In this document: piece by piece, positions 48,234 to 60,900 of the stretch
How positions within the stretch are numbered: position 1 is the stretch's first letter
Layout of the letters: each line of letters opens with the position of its first letter
Assembly: GCA_933228895.1 (NCBI GenBank)
Contig: OW121848.1
Span: 160,410,688-160,474,687, forward strand
Source of the DNA: Platycnemis pennipes
Taxonomy: Eukaryota > Arthropoda > Insecta > Odonata > Platycnemididae
DNA length: 64,000 nucleotides
Reading direction: 5' to 3'
Program-made: the position numbers and the translations under genes
Notes under the pieces: generated by a model
The model's input: the letters and a program-made list of their open reading frames with translations, nothing else
Told to the model about the DNA's origin: nothing
The model's database searches: none

Positions 48234-49515
48234 GGGCCATTCTGAAATTAAGTGGAAATTTACAAACGAAGAAATTTATTTTTTCAATTATTAAATTGTA
48301 TGTATTTTTATATGTAATGGTGTTTGTACTTAATGTACTTAAGTGATCTAACATTTAAACACAGGTCAAGAACACGTAAATAGCGAAATAAACTGAAATT
48401 TTCACTATCTCAATACACGGAGGCGACACAAATTTCTGCTGAGGTACCAATCCCATTTGAAATAAGCTTCTAGCTGAAATTAATAGGGGGACATACCGAT
48501 AAAATTTACTAAAATATGTAATACGAACAAATAATTACATAAACAATAAACTTATAGAAAGGAAAGTATCTAAGGAAAGGCTGCAATTGAGGCATTGAAA
48601 ACAAGCCTGAAATAAGCTATATCCTTATATTTCAGGTTAAAATGAGAAAAAGTTCTTGTTATACAGTATAAAATTAGCCTTAACATGATAAATAATGAAC
48701 TATGCATCACAATTATTTAATGAAATAATTATGAATTACTTACGGTCAACTCCATGGTTCCACCTCCATGTCCAATGGGTCCCACGGAGGTGACAAAATC
48801 AAGAGTTTACCACAATTAAACGTCACATAAAACTCATGTAGCAGTGTGCGTTTTATTTTAAGACATTTTTTAATGACAAAAAGCCATGTAACTAAAGAAA
48901 TTCTTAAATAGGTAATCATTTTTAAAATTATGGACAACATGGAGGTGACAGGCAATAAAAGAACTCGATATTTTTACACCTAAAAGCAGAAATAAATAGG
49001 CCAAATGTACATACTGTTCAGAAAAACACATACTACAAGCTAAATGATTGCTAAGGCTTTCTTACAGTTAAACATTCAAACTTTTGCTGCTTCCTGGTGG
49101 AGTATTATAGAATATATTCTATTTTCCGATGGAGGTGATGTAAACGTTAGGGACATAACTTTCAATCTTTATATTTATCTCAAATAGAACTCAAATTTTC
49201 TATTTTAGCCCAAAGTTTAAGGCAATGGTCCTGGTTAATTATGCGATGGTTTAATGAATTAATATACTCAGTATAAAAAGTTGTTCTCACAGTTATTTAA
49301 GTAAAAACACGGCGTGGGACACCTATGGAGGTGACATTTAGATGCTTAATCAAATTATTTTTGCTATAAATATGTTAAATTCGGTTTATTAGGACACTTT
49401 GTAATTTAATATTCCTATTTTACTATTACTTTAAATTTTATTAAATAAAATCAATAATTAAATAAGGTGAAAAAAGGTTAAGGACTCATATTTCCACTTA
49501 ATTTCAGAATGACCC
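48234..49515. mobile_element. 1.28-kb TIR element with recurring GGAGGTGACA motif
   Basis: GGGCCATTCTGAAATTAAGT and following GGAAAT at the left match the inverted right end (GGGTCATTCTGAAATTAAGT then GGAAAT) with one difference in about 26 bp. The AT-rich interior contains ATGGAGGTGAC-like words at about 48,423, 48,784, 48,939, 49,130 and 49,324, plus an inverted copy near 48,765. Recurring internal motifs of this kind are often transposase binding sites. No transposase frame is visible. The target duplication is unclear (TTT on both sides). Confidence 0.8.
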
Positions 49516-50895
49516 ATTTGTTCTTTCTATTGAAATTCATAGCTGTTTTCAGAATCTCTAGAGCTTCCCTGATATGCTGAGGGAAGTATCGAAACTCCTG
49601 GGCCTTTGGCCCCCAAATAGTTTGGTATCCTCAAATTATATGCTGTGGCCGGTACTGACCATGTGTGTTTGGGGATGGCGCATGGCAGAAAGTCAGAATT
49701 GCTTATTTTTTGTCACCCTCTCGTGTTCTTTGATGCAAACGTTCATTGATTGGCAGGTTTGTGTGGAAAATCCTGCATTAGTGAAACCTACCACTAGAAT
49801 TTCCTGAATGGATTACCTTTGGCATGTTGCCATTCCAAATGGAGTAATAGTATAGGATTTATTGAATCTCTCATCTCACTTTTTCTTTCAATTAAATTAG
49901 TTTACCTCTATACGTCTTTCCAAGCAAGGTTATGTCAAAAATGTCATACATCTTAATTGGAGTACATTTGTGGCAGCTAGAGCATTTAGTGAAATATGAA
50001 TTCAATGAGATCCAATTTTCTGGACATTCAGTTTTCACAGTCCACCTTGCAGTGTAACTTCTGTGCAGTTCATTGACACACTAAGAAGCTAGATAAGTGA
50101 GTTTCTTCCACGGTAATTGATGATTCTTATGTCAGAGCATTTGAGACTTCCGTGCTCAGGACAAGATAAGTCAACTAAATGCCTTTGAATAAGGCTATAT
50201 TCAAACCCACATCCAACAGCTTCCCAGGCAGATGGTTACTGACCTTCTGCTAGGACTTGTGATTTTCAGATGTTACTTACCTAGTTCTGGTTTCTTGATT
50301 CAGTGACTGAAGTACTTATGTATTGAAGTTTTGTGTTCTGTTGGGAAGGAAAATTTTGCTCCCAGTAGTAGTGTTGTAATTTAGTATAAAATGAAATTTT
50401 TAGCAAATAAACTAGGTGAAAAAATTTGGTTGTAAACCAGTTCTAAAAAAATATCTAAAAATCCATTCACAAATTCTTCTCATTGTAATGAACATAAGCA
50501 CCTGCTTCAGTGCACCTAGAATGCACCATTTGTATGTTTTGATCAGGCTTGTAAATTATGCACATCAGTAGCTATTCTGTAGCGTAGCACCATCAGTATT
50601 CCTTTTGAAAATGTACAGCACTAAACACTTGTGTCACGTGTGTGAACGTTCTCACGTGAGAATAGCCTCCAAAAATCCATAACACACCTCATATTGTGAA
50701 GTACTCACTAACCTTAAGGCATAAAGGAAAATCACTCCGTTTTATTTGGCGAAATCTGATGAAAAGTGGCCTCGTGGAAATCCTCGTATTATTATTGAAC
50801 ATCATAATGTGATCTTTTTACTTAAAAGTTTTTGTGTGCACAGTGGAAAATTTTGAATGAGAATGTGGAAGTATCATGTGTAGATAATCCAGAAA
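49516..50895. other. Upstream flank of the 50.9-kb gene, no other feature
   Basis: CpG-poor DNA with short frames. ACGTTCTCACGTGAGAAT at about 50,646 contains an E-box-type CACGTG inside a palindrome and lies 250 bp upstream of the predicted start codon. Confidence 0.35.
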
Positions 50896-51861
50896 ATGAC
50901 TGACTTGGAGGAGATGCTAAATCTAAATGTAAGTTTGTTTTATTTAAGCATCGAGGGCACCCTATTCAGAGTACATAGCAAAATGTTTGAAGTCATTTCT
51001 TAACATGTGTAAGGTAGAATGGAGCTCTGTTCTCACATTATGGCATATTATTAATTTGGTAATGCATTATATTTTTTTTTCATTTCAACATGAATTAATT
51101 CCTTGACTGCTGCCTTTTTCACAACAATGAGAATTCTTTCCAATTTGAGACCATGATAACATTTCATTATTATGCAATTTCCAAATTTTCATATTAAGGA
51201 TATCCTTGACGTTAAAGAGGCTTTGAACATTTCATTACCTTCCCCTTGGTGTTTTTATATTTTACTAAGTGCTAAGTAGGTATTATTTATTCGCAGATAG
51301 AAATGAAAATTTCCCTCAGGAAGAGGACATACTTCATTGGAGATCATTGAAAGTGTGTCATTGCTCTTCATGCTTTAATAAGCTGATAGAAAGACTTCCA
51401 AAGCCACCCAAGACAACAATGGAAATCACTAGGTCACAGTCTTTGAGCAGCTTTTATGACAATTCTACCCAAGCAAACTATCTTGGATTGAAAAATACAG
51501 CAACGCCAAATATTAATTTCAAAATACAAACTCGAGAACTAGATTCCATGCATGTGGTTACTTTCGGGGATGAAATTCTGAGTTTTCAGGTATTGATAAT
51601 GATAAATATTTCTATTCAACCAAGGGCAATACTTTTCCTCTCTGCCCTTCTGGTTTGGTGACATGGTCCCAATTCCAGCTTGTATTCGAATCTAAAGTTA
51701 AGCATTTAGTAGCACGGAAATTTTTCATTTTCTGACAGGGAACAGTGTACTCCCCAAAGAATATAGCAGCAACCTGGAAGAAAGATTGCCGTATGTGGCT
51801 GTGGAAGTCAGTCAGAGCTTCAAACAGAAGAAAATTGATGGCCTGTAGCTTGCAGTTCTAA
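50896..51861 (+). CDS. Predicted three-exon gene, 141-residue protein of unknown function
   Basis: Exon 1 is 50,896-50,928 (MTDLEEMLNLN, start context AGAAAATGA), followed by a textbook GTAAGT donor. Exon 2 is 51,320-51,589, entered at TTTCCCTCAG and left at TTTTCAG/GTATTG. Exon 3 is 51,739-51,861, entered at TTTTCTGACAG and ending at TAA. All junctions are phase 0, and the exons are 33, 270 and 123 nt. The protein has a small cysteine cluster (KVCHCSSCFNKLIE at residues about 21-34), a serine-rich middle and a basic, tryptophan-containing end (IAATWKKDCRMWLWKSVRAS). I do not recognise the family. The cysteine cluster could bind metal, but that is speculation. No clear AATAAA follows. It could instead be the end of a larger gene, since exon 2 stays open upstream to another possible acceptor (TTATTCGCAG). 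Confidence 0.5.
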
Positions 51862-54060
51862 TATTCATTCCATTTTAAACTGCTGTACCTTATATTTTGT
51901 TCAATAATTGAAAAATGACTTGTGTATGCTTACACACCCCACCTTTTTTTAGAATTTAAATATAATTTATTGAAATTGTGGCTTATAAGTCATGTAATGG
52001 GATTTGGATTGCCTAGGGTAGATAAGTACAATCCAGTTCATAATATTTCCTACATAAGTGAGTGGAATTGAGCTTCCTCTCTTATTCTAGTAAGTTCTTT
52101 TCAGTGCAGTTTTTCAAGACAAATCCAAACAGAAATTGATTATAAAATCATTATGGTAGAAATTATTGCATCTAGTCAAAGTTGTTGAAATAACGATTGA
52201 AAAAGCAGTGTGATAAATCTAATACAATGAGTGGAAATGCTTTTTTATCCACTGCAGATTATTCTTCTATGGATAGTTACTTGTCAAAGCAGTTAAGCAA
52301 AAAGTAAACAAAATTATTGATCCATCATTTATTGTACTATACATTATACAATTGTTGTTTAAAAAAATATGAGATAGATTGTTCCATGGGGCCTTTTTTG
52401 AAATACAGAAACTTAATTTACTCCCATTGTCAATTAAAGAGTAAAGTATAATATACAGATAAAAACTGTACTTCCTTTCACTGACCTGACATTTAAATTT
52501 GAAATATATGCATTCAATCCTGTCTTATGTAAGCCCAGACCAGCCCCCTGCAACTTCCCAAAAAAACTGGGCCTCTTAATGTCCGTTTAGTTCCAGTATT
52601 GGCCGTCAAGCGCCAGTGGTACTCTCGTTCTACTCCTCGCAAGGGACCTTATGGAAAGGTCTCCTTTTTAACTGCCGAGAAACGTATTAAGTGTGATTTA
52701 TGGTTTAATTCCTTCTCGCATCGAAGAAAAACCATAATTGCTGAAGCAAGCACCTGAATATTTACCGAATTTAGGAATCTTTTGTCCTGTCAGTGCTACT
52801 TACCAACATAACTTTACACAAATCAATTACAATTTCTTTCCATCAAACATGTTAAATACGACCTGGTTCTATTCCACAATTGTAAAAGTGTGGAATATAA
52901 TAAAGTTCCTCATTCAAAATGCATAAAGCTATAGTATTCCACACCATGACACGTGTGGCATTCTCAAATATTTTTTCCATGATGAGACCGAAAGGGCAAC
53001 GTAACTTTGTGATGCACACTAATTGCGATGATAAAATTTGCATAGTAATTTTCTACTTCTCTTCGATATGGCTTTCTTAAGTCCAATTTTTTGGAATCTT
53101 GACGACCTCTTTCAATGATATAGAAACCGGTCACGCCAGAAAAAAGGAATTATTATATTCTTGGGAGAGTTTAATTAAGGCGTTTCCCGTAGCCTGCCAC
53201 GATAGTGTTTTTAACATGACACCATTACTTGATAGGACTGGTGTCAGATGCCTTCTCACAGCCGCCTCAATGGCAAGAATGGCAATAGGTCTTACACATC
53301 AAAGAAGAAGATATTACACATATTAATAAGAAGAAGGTTTTAGGCATAAATTTAAGGCTTACATTCGCTAGAGGTCCCTGTTGTTAATGTGATGAAAGCT
53401 TCTCTCACCCAGTAGCCAGTCAAGTTCCAAAGTCATAGTAAATTATATAATGATACTTGTCATCTTTTTCATGCTTTGACCCCTTTGAAATATTTTTCTC
53501 GTCAGTTACTAATGAAATTGCACCATAAATGAATTTTTTATTGGGATACAACTGTTTATTCGCTCGATATTTTATCAACCTAAAAGAAAGCTTGTTCATG
53601 ACCCAATTGGTGGTGGATTAATGTAGTTTTTACTACGTTACTATTCCACTGTCAATAGACAATATTATTATGTGGAGGAATATAAAACATTCATATTAAC
53701 ATTTTAGCATATTGTCTTTCACCTTTTAAGTGTAAATACAGGAATCTGGATAATGGAACTGGAAATACATGTAAAGAATTTTCATCAATAGATTCCACCA
53801 ATAAAAAGCAATCAAAACATTTATTCTAAAATACTGAAAATACCCAGATCAGATACTTGAGTTCCAGTGCTAAGGCAGTCGAGAAAGGATGTTTCAACGA
53901 TTTTAACTTCCTCGTTCATACTTTCATGTAGGTCAAATTCTTAACAATGCTTCAATAAGATTTCTTTCAATGAATGAGGAATCCTCATATAGTTAATGCT
54001 ACAAATGAATTGTTTAAATTTATTTTTTCCTGTGAATATAAAACACTTCATGATGCAGTA
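51862..54060. other. No supported gene
   Basis: AT-rich and CpG-poor. CpG is somewhat higher at 52,550-53,330, where short frames occur, and a diverged repeat may lie there, but no ends are visible. Confidence 0.4.
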
Positions 54061-54061
54061 C

Positions 54062-54160
54062 TTTCCGTAGTTGTTGTAGAAGCCCAGTGGGAAGAGCATT
54101 CTTATGCAGACCAAAGGGTCCTGGATTCAAGTCTCAGTGAGACCTCTTTTAACACCTCCC
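54062..54160 (+). repeat. Old tRNA-derived SINE fragment
   Basis: TAGAAGCCCAGTGGGAAGAGCA is an A-box-like block and GGGTCCTGGATTCAAGTCTC a B-box-like block at normal tRNA spacing. Stem pairing is lost, so this is a SINE or tRNA relic. Confidence 0.5.
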
Positions 54161-54424
54161 TTAATATTTGCAATGTGAATTTTCTGTAAAGAAAATTTTT
54201 AAGAAGATGGCTACCTTAAATTTGTATTTTGACACCTTTGAGCTTAGGAAACTAATAGAATAGTCTGCTCACCTCTAGACCCAGTCATTGGGTTGATTGC
54301 CAATTGAGGTATTTGACTGGTGTTCTCTGCCAGTTTCACAGGCGATGCATGACCTCAGGTCATCTGCGAGTCATCGCAATGGCATCTTACATTCATTCAT
54401 TTCCCCAATAAGAAATATTCCCCT

Positions 54425-54510
54425 AAAAAGTTATTTGACTCCATCAAAATTCGAACCCAGACCTCTCAAATTCTGGTCAAGGAAGTCAGAAAGTTGAATG
54501 GTTAACCCTT
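54425..54510 (-). repeat. Second tRNA-like relic, opposite strand
   Basis: On the minus strand, GGGTTAACCATTCAACTTTC precedes GAGGTCTGGGTTCGAATTTTG, a good B box. The A box is degenerate. Confidence 0.45.
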
Positions 54511-54756
54511 AATTAGAAATTAATTTTTATTTGACATTTCCCAACAAATTGAAAATTAATAGTGAAGAATATGCTAGAGAATTAAGTTGTATGTATTACA
54601 AAAATATTACTCATTAAAAGTGGTATGTTTTCGGCAGCTTAAAAACAAGACTTCATTGCTTGACATAATGACACAGTATCACAATGGGCATTGTTTATCT
54701 GTTTTACGTGGAGGCAAGTTATTTCATGAATACTTGGTGAAAAAGTATATATTTAC

Positions 54757-56123
54757 CAGTGGCGAAGCTAAGTTATTCGAAGTGGGTATTCTAGCTCATC
54801 TGCCCCTTAATTCACTGCTTCAGAGACTGAAATATTCCAGTTGCCAAAAATCAGTGGACTTAACACGTTGTGTACCTGGGTATTTGAATGGGCTATAACC
54901 CTCCGTTCCGGTGGATTTTTAAAATCTAGTTTTTTTGAATATGCATTGCATACGAAGACAATTCTAAATGCTTTCTCACTTCTTTACCTCTCGCTCCACT
55001 GTTAATTTGAAATAAATTTTCCGATACCCAACCATGCACAGAGGTCAGCAATGACGGGCTAAATAATTTGCCTTAACGTTTTCTGTGGATCACATGGATT
55101 CGGCAGGTTTTCCTTTGAGCAAAGATGTCAATGACACATTCCTTGGAACTTTCGTCGCTCGAAAGGTTGTTCAGTAAAGTCTTTTCAATCGCCAAGGCAC
55201 TTCAATTGCTTAGGCTCGAGTCCGTGATGGAGTTTCTTAAAAATGTCTTCACTATCTTCAACGTACTCATACTTCTTTCGGACGATACAGTTGATACAGG
55301 AAATATCTAAATCAGTCTTATGATTCCCACAGTTTCTTGATACACTATATCCAGGCCATTATCCAAAAAATATTTAAGTAAAGAATGTGCAGGCAAGTTT
55401 TTACTCTTGTTGGAATAGACTAATGAGTTCTTTTTTTAGCTGTTCACTATTAAATAATGAGTACATTTTATCAGGCTACTCAATTTCGCCGAGGGGAATG
55501 ATGTATTGTATGCAGGAAACTGTTTTGATACAGTAATTCTGCAAAATAGAAGTTATTGAAGTCTTCAAAACGAGATTCCATGTGGACAACGAAAGTGTCA
55601 ATTATTTCAAAAGCGAGTCTTATGAAATAGTGAAATATGTCTGGTCCACCCTGGTTGTTGTTGTTCAGTCCTTTAGCCGTAGGTTGACTTGTTATTTTCC
55701 AATCACTAAACGAAGAAAAAATTCACATGCAGCGAAACTGTTTCATACAGAATCAGTCTCTCTTAATTTCGCTCCGTCTCGCCATCTCTTGATCATTCAC
55801 CGAGACTCGGAAGGGCGCGAGTGTCTAGGCTCTCAGCGCACAAGAATCACACAGCTTCAGATGGAAGCGTCCGGCGGCGAATAAGCGTATGCGCATGCAG
55901 CATCCAGCCATTTGGAGTCTACCAGCTGCCAGACTCCCTTGCCTCCAAAACATCCAAACCACTTGAACGCAACGCAATGTGCGAAAATATAGGCCGAATT
56001 TATTTTTCCTATGCTTTCTCGGCAACATAAAAGGCATGACAGAGCTGAAAAAATAGTATATGTTTAACTGCAATCATTTTGGGTATTCTCAGGCTCCCAG
56101 ACTAGCCTTCAGCTCTGCCACTG
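54757..56123 (+). mobile_element. hAT-like element, copy 2 (1,367 bp)
   Basis: The ends are CAGTGGCGAAGCTAAG and, inverted, CAGTGGCAGAGCTGAAGG. Flanks ATATTTAC (54,749-54,756) and GTATTTAC (56,124-56,131) form an 8-bp target duplication with one mismatch. It shares its ends and a block of about 350 bp (near 55,725-56,060) with the copy at 46.1 kb, for example CATATGCGCATGCA-type and ATTTGGAGTCTA words. No transposase is seen, so the family is non-autonomous. Small frames inside (54,587-54,898, 55,125-55,310, 55,582-55,884) look like chance. Confidence 0.88.
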
Positions 56124-57570
56124 GTATTTACCTCATTTGTTAATGCAACAAATGAATGTATTTAGATTTTTTATTTAAGTAGTACGGATTGTAACGATCA
56201 AATCGTCCATAAATTATATAATACCTGTTTATTGCCCTGTTTGTTTTCACTCCAAGAATCTCATCAATGACAAAGCAATAGCTGCTTTTTTTAAATGGAT
56301 GACACCATAAGGGAGTCGACCCAAGACAAATTGTTGACTAGTGCTTTTTTAAATCTCTTTTCAGTCATCGTTTCAATCACCAAATGGCTGACAACCTCAA
56401 AACAATATATTCACTCCACTTTCTTCTAAATTAAAGGTTTCAAAAGCAATATGGACCTTATACCATGCAGTGATGTCAGAAGGCATATGTCATCGTCCAC
56501 GTTCGGGAGCATTTTAATAGCATTAATAATAATCTTTGTGGTTATCATAGAAAATTTTGGCTTAGTTATTTGAACTTGAGAGAAAATATTGTATCGAGGG
56601 CAATATTGACATCATTACACGAGAAACAAATTTCATGCACATTCCCCATTGATATTCTATATTTTGCTTAAACAGTTTCTATTTAGTGTTACTACTAATA
56701 TCTGCTGTTTTCTGCTATATGTCTTGAGATATTGAGATTTGAGATATTGAGAGATAGTGTTCAAGCTCCTGAATTGCACACCATTTAAGCCAAAACACCA
56801 TAAAATGTAATGTACTTTTGAAAACAAGACCTAAATCTTAAATACGTATTACACTTGGGATAATGTATTTTGTGGTAACTTTAACCTAATGATGTATTCA
56901 TACACTGAAGATACAACTTCTCAGTTGAAATCACTACCATTCCCAGAAAGAGCTTGAATGGGATTCAAAAGAATGAGAATTTCTTCTCTTTTAGAGATCA
57001 TAAGTCTGTTCCTGCTAAACCCCTCTTTTACAACATATTTATGGATCAAGTAATTATTTGTGATAACATTTACTATGTGATAATTGAGGTTTCTGTTGTA
57101 GATCAAAAAACCTGTAGAATCCTGATCATTTTGAAAATTTATTTAATCTCTTCCATGCTCTTGGATTTATAACAAAAACATGGGACAGTGCATGTACATT
57201 GATTTATTTTCTCTTTTCAGTAACTATGATCATATTTCCCTACTGCACCATTTGCTCATGAACACAATAATACCCATGCATATTCTATACATAAAAAATT
57301 GCATGACATACCAAGAACAAGAGATTGTTGGTTTTTGTGGACAGCACAAGTACAGATATATTACTTCTGGTATGACTTTGACTTCATGAGTAATTAGTTG
57401 ATTGGGATGCAGAAATTTGCTCTATTACCTCTTTAGCAATAGTGTTTCTTTAGAATAGCAAATCTGATTTAAAGGCATGATATTTGGTGCAAATAAAGAA
57501 ATATCAAATTTTCTGTAAAATTATTCTATAAGCAACTTTTTACTCAGCAATTCTTTTGAGAACTGCATTC
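56124..57570. other. Downstream flank of TSFM, no gene seen
   Basis: AT-rich DNA with short frames only. Confidence 0.4.
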
Positions 57571-57576
57571 TTTATT
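57571..57576 (-). promoter_or_regulatory. Polyadenylation signal AATAAA of TSFM
   Basis: TCTAATAAAGAATG on the minus strand lies about 180 nt after the TSFM stop codon, a normal 3' untranslated distance. Confidence 0.65.
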
Positions 57577-57754
57577 AGATGTACTTTGCCTATAACAATA
57601 CAGGTTATCAATTATTTAACAAATAGCTTCACTGACTTGGAGAAGACCCAAAGGTGACTCCACTGCTTACATTTTTTTGATGTTGGGAGAAAGTCTATAA
57701 GCAAACAAAATGGTTTCGATTGGGAAAACAAAAGGAGTGCTGACGAGCCCCCAT

Positions 57755-57984
57755 TTAATTTGTAGCTTCCACTGCTGCACCTTCAGGGATTTTATGTTGT
57801 GTTCCAGCTTCCTCACCACACTCAAAACGAGTGAAGTCAAGTACCGTAATGCCATTTTCAGCCAAATAAGTCCCGACTGTGGTCGAGGGATCAAGAAGAT
57901 ATTCTTGTAGTATTAAACAATGCTCGTCCTCTGGATCTTTGGCAGGCTCATCTCCCTCATCACCAACTTTCCATGGATTCATAC
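57755..57984 (-). CDS. TSFM: TSFM coding exon 5 (C-terminus)
   Basis: Enters at CTTCCAG with the last two bases of a glycine codon. It encodes MNPWKVGDE, an acidic stretch, [28 protein letters not shown] and a short tail, ending in TAA at 57,755-57,757. The in-frame ATG at 57,982 is internal and not a start. Confidence 0.95.
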
Positions 57985-60900
57985 CTGGAAGGATTACATT
58001 GCCCTACATTACGAAACGTAATGACCAAATTGATAACATTGGACTCCTTAGTCAAATACCCAAGCACATTTAGAAAGAAGTAGACAAATTTATGAATTCA
58101 GCAATTGTCCTCAGGGTGTTGAGAAGGACTACGGCTAAGACTGAAATGATGCAACAAAATACTTGACCTGGTGGAACACCTGAAAAAACTTCATAAATGC
58201 TAAGGCTAACTATTCACAGAGTGATAAACGTGACTTACCAACAATATGCTGGCATAGCTGCCGTCCCAATAGCTCCTCTTTTTCACGCTCCTTTCTACCT
58301 TTCAATGCCACCAGTGCACCATATCTCCCCAACAGTGGTGCCCCTGCTACTACACTAGTCACAGGATTAGGATGTATATAGCCAGAGAGGAATAATTCCT
58401 GGTCTTCCTCTCTTACTTTAAATCCTACAGCCCTTCTCATCACTATATTTTCCCCAACGCTGTGAACTGCCAGTGCCACCTCATCTGCCAATGAACGACC
58501 TTTGGTTGACGGCAGTTGCTTCAGCTGATCTACATCTAAATGCACCTGGAATTTTTCATAGAGATGTAATTATATTGGCACAAGGAAATTACTTTTTTTG
58601 GTAAAATGATTGTAGCTGTGCAGTTAGACTTCAAATAACTAGGATATGGCTTCTTATTGGAACTTGACAAGAAGCAGGTTTAAGCTGAGCATTCAGGAAA
58701 ATGACAGAAGATCATAGTACAGTTGAAGCTCTTTAGTCTGGCAGCCTTGGGACCCGTGCTGGACCACAGGAAATGCCAGTTCATAGGATGTCTCAGATGA
58801 CCAAAGCCAGTAAAAAAGTATTTAATGCCTAAACATTTCAGGTTGCACTACATACCATGCCATTAAAACAATACCTTGTGCAGAGTAATTTAAAGTCAAT
58901 GCAGGAATATTAAATAGTGGATTTTAACAAAATGTAGTATCATTTGTTATCAGCACAAAATCTCAATATTTCATAGAAAGTATTAAGCAGTAAAATGTGC
59001 AATATAAAAATATGCAAAAAGTAAATTGTTTGAAATTTTCACCGCTAATATGAGACAGCAGTCTATGCACATCACCATAATTCTATGTTTACATTCAGGT
59101 GATTTTTCCGGCATGAGTTGTCTGTGCCAGAAAGTCTGAATCTGATTTTATTGTGTCCAACTCCATTTGGTTACATTGTTGATCTCTGTCAGTCCAGCTA
59201 TGGCAGTCTTGGTTGGCTGGATTAGAGGCTAGGGGGGTCTGCACTTCCATTCCCTAGTCAACCCCATAGCAGATTCACATTCCTATGATATTCTTGCTAT
59301 GGGTTTCCATTTCTTCTGGAGTTCCTCCCTTATGTCTGTGTTGAGGGGACAACAGTTTCACCATTGTTGCAGCTATTGTCTCAAGGTTCAAAGCGATGGA
59401 AACCAAGAAGAAATGGACCCTGAATACTGTGGAAGCCTCAATAAAGACTTGCTCTGAGTGTGTGGGAGGGGACCTTCCTGAGCATGAGGTCAAATTACAT
59501 TTTCAAAAGAACGAATGGGAAATTTGGTCTTACATCCGGCTCTCCTCCTTCTCTCCCCACATTTGAATCTGGCTCATAACAGACGCTTACTTTCTTCTCT
59601 AATCAAATGACAGACAACAAAGATAAAACCTTTTTTCTTAAACCCTACTGTTTGAAATAATACCCTTGGTTTTATTTTAATTTAGAATCAGGAAATTGTT
59701 CTCTTCTCACATGTTTATGCAGGCATATCAGCATTAACACTAATGATAGTTATGCTTGTTAGTTTGAATGTTGATAAACTTGGAAATCATCTACATCTAA
59801 AAATGATATTGGGAGTCAACAACAGACCTTGGTTGTTCATGAACAAAGTAAACAACAATGGAATGGGAATGCTATTCTTGCTAAAACCAAAATGACTCCT
59901 TACAAAGATCATGGAAAATAATCTAGTAATTTTCATTAACAGAAATTTGGACTAGGATATAGTGTCAGAGGGTGTCGCGGTGGCCTAGTGGGTAGAGCAC
60001 TTAGGTACCGACTGGAGGGTCTCAGGTTAAAATCCTGGGCAGAAGCTTTTCTGGACACTCCCATCTAAAATCCTCGCATTTTGATTTTCTGCATGTCAGA
60101 ACTTCGTAGAAGATTGGAGGTGGCCCAGGGAAAGTAACTGGCCCCCTGATTATGTGTGAATTTCACACGCCGATAGCTTCTTATGGGGTGAGCTCTACCC
60201 TCACCTATCAAAACCCAAGGGGTTGAATACTAATTTATAGTGTCCAAATATCAGAAGTAAATGTAAAAGACTGGCTGATGAGGGCTAATTAGCAACTTCC
60301 CTCCAATGTATGAAAGTTATCTGTAATGCAATAATTTCCCATACTTTGAGTACTGTTTTAGAGTGACATGTAATATCGATGAGGAAACAAACCGCAAACT
60401 CCATGAATGCCTTAGAAATTGCTATATTCCTTCTAAAACAATGGGGTCATGTAACTGACACAGGTTCAAAACTTAATGGCCACAACTGACTCTATTCATT
60501 CCTAACAACTGCATTAAAATATTAAAGAATGGTAGTCCTCCATGTTTGTTCAATCACTTTGTTTTTAAAATAAATATACAATAGCATCCTACAAGCTTCC
60601 ATACAATCTGCTGTTACTTGTTTATTGTTTTTCAGAGGCTCAGCGAGGGGAGGGGGAAGAGTTTGGGGGTTAGAAGCCCCCCAGAGGAACGAAAATTGTG
60701 ACGAACTTGCTAAAAAATCATGTAGACTTAACATTTCTTTGTAACTCTACATAAACAGACTTTCTTTCCATTTGAATAACTTATAGGCTTTTTAATTTCT
60801 TTTATTTTTTGCTTTACTTTTTTGGTATATCAAAGATGGAATTTATTTTTTCTATTTATGTTCAGTCTAGAGTGCCAAGTGCACATATACAGAATATTTA

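Noticed and set aside
57755..57982. Independent small gene starting at the ATG at 57,982
   Set aside because: It is the last exon of TSFM; the AG acceptor and phase join it to exon 4.
58700..59160. Tigger-type element in TSFM intron 3
   Set aside because: A CAGTTGAAGCTCTTTAGTCTGG end at about 58,721 looks right and CCGGCAT/GTGCCAGAAAGTCTGAA occur at 59,110-59,150, but no matching right terminus or TA duplication was found.
59967..60045. Functional tRNA gene
   Set aside because: A and B boxes are present but no acceptor-stem pairing; the 9-bp target duplication shows it is a SINE.
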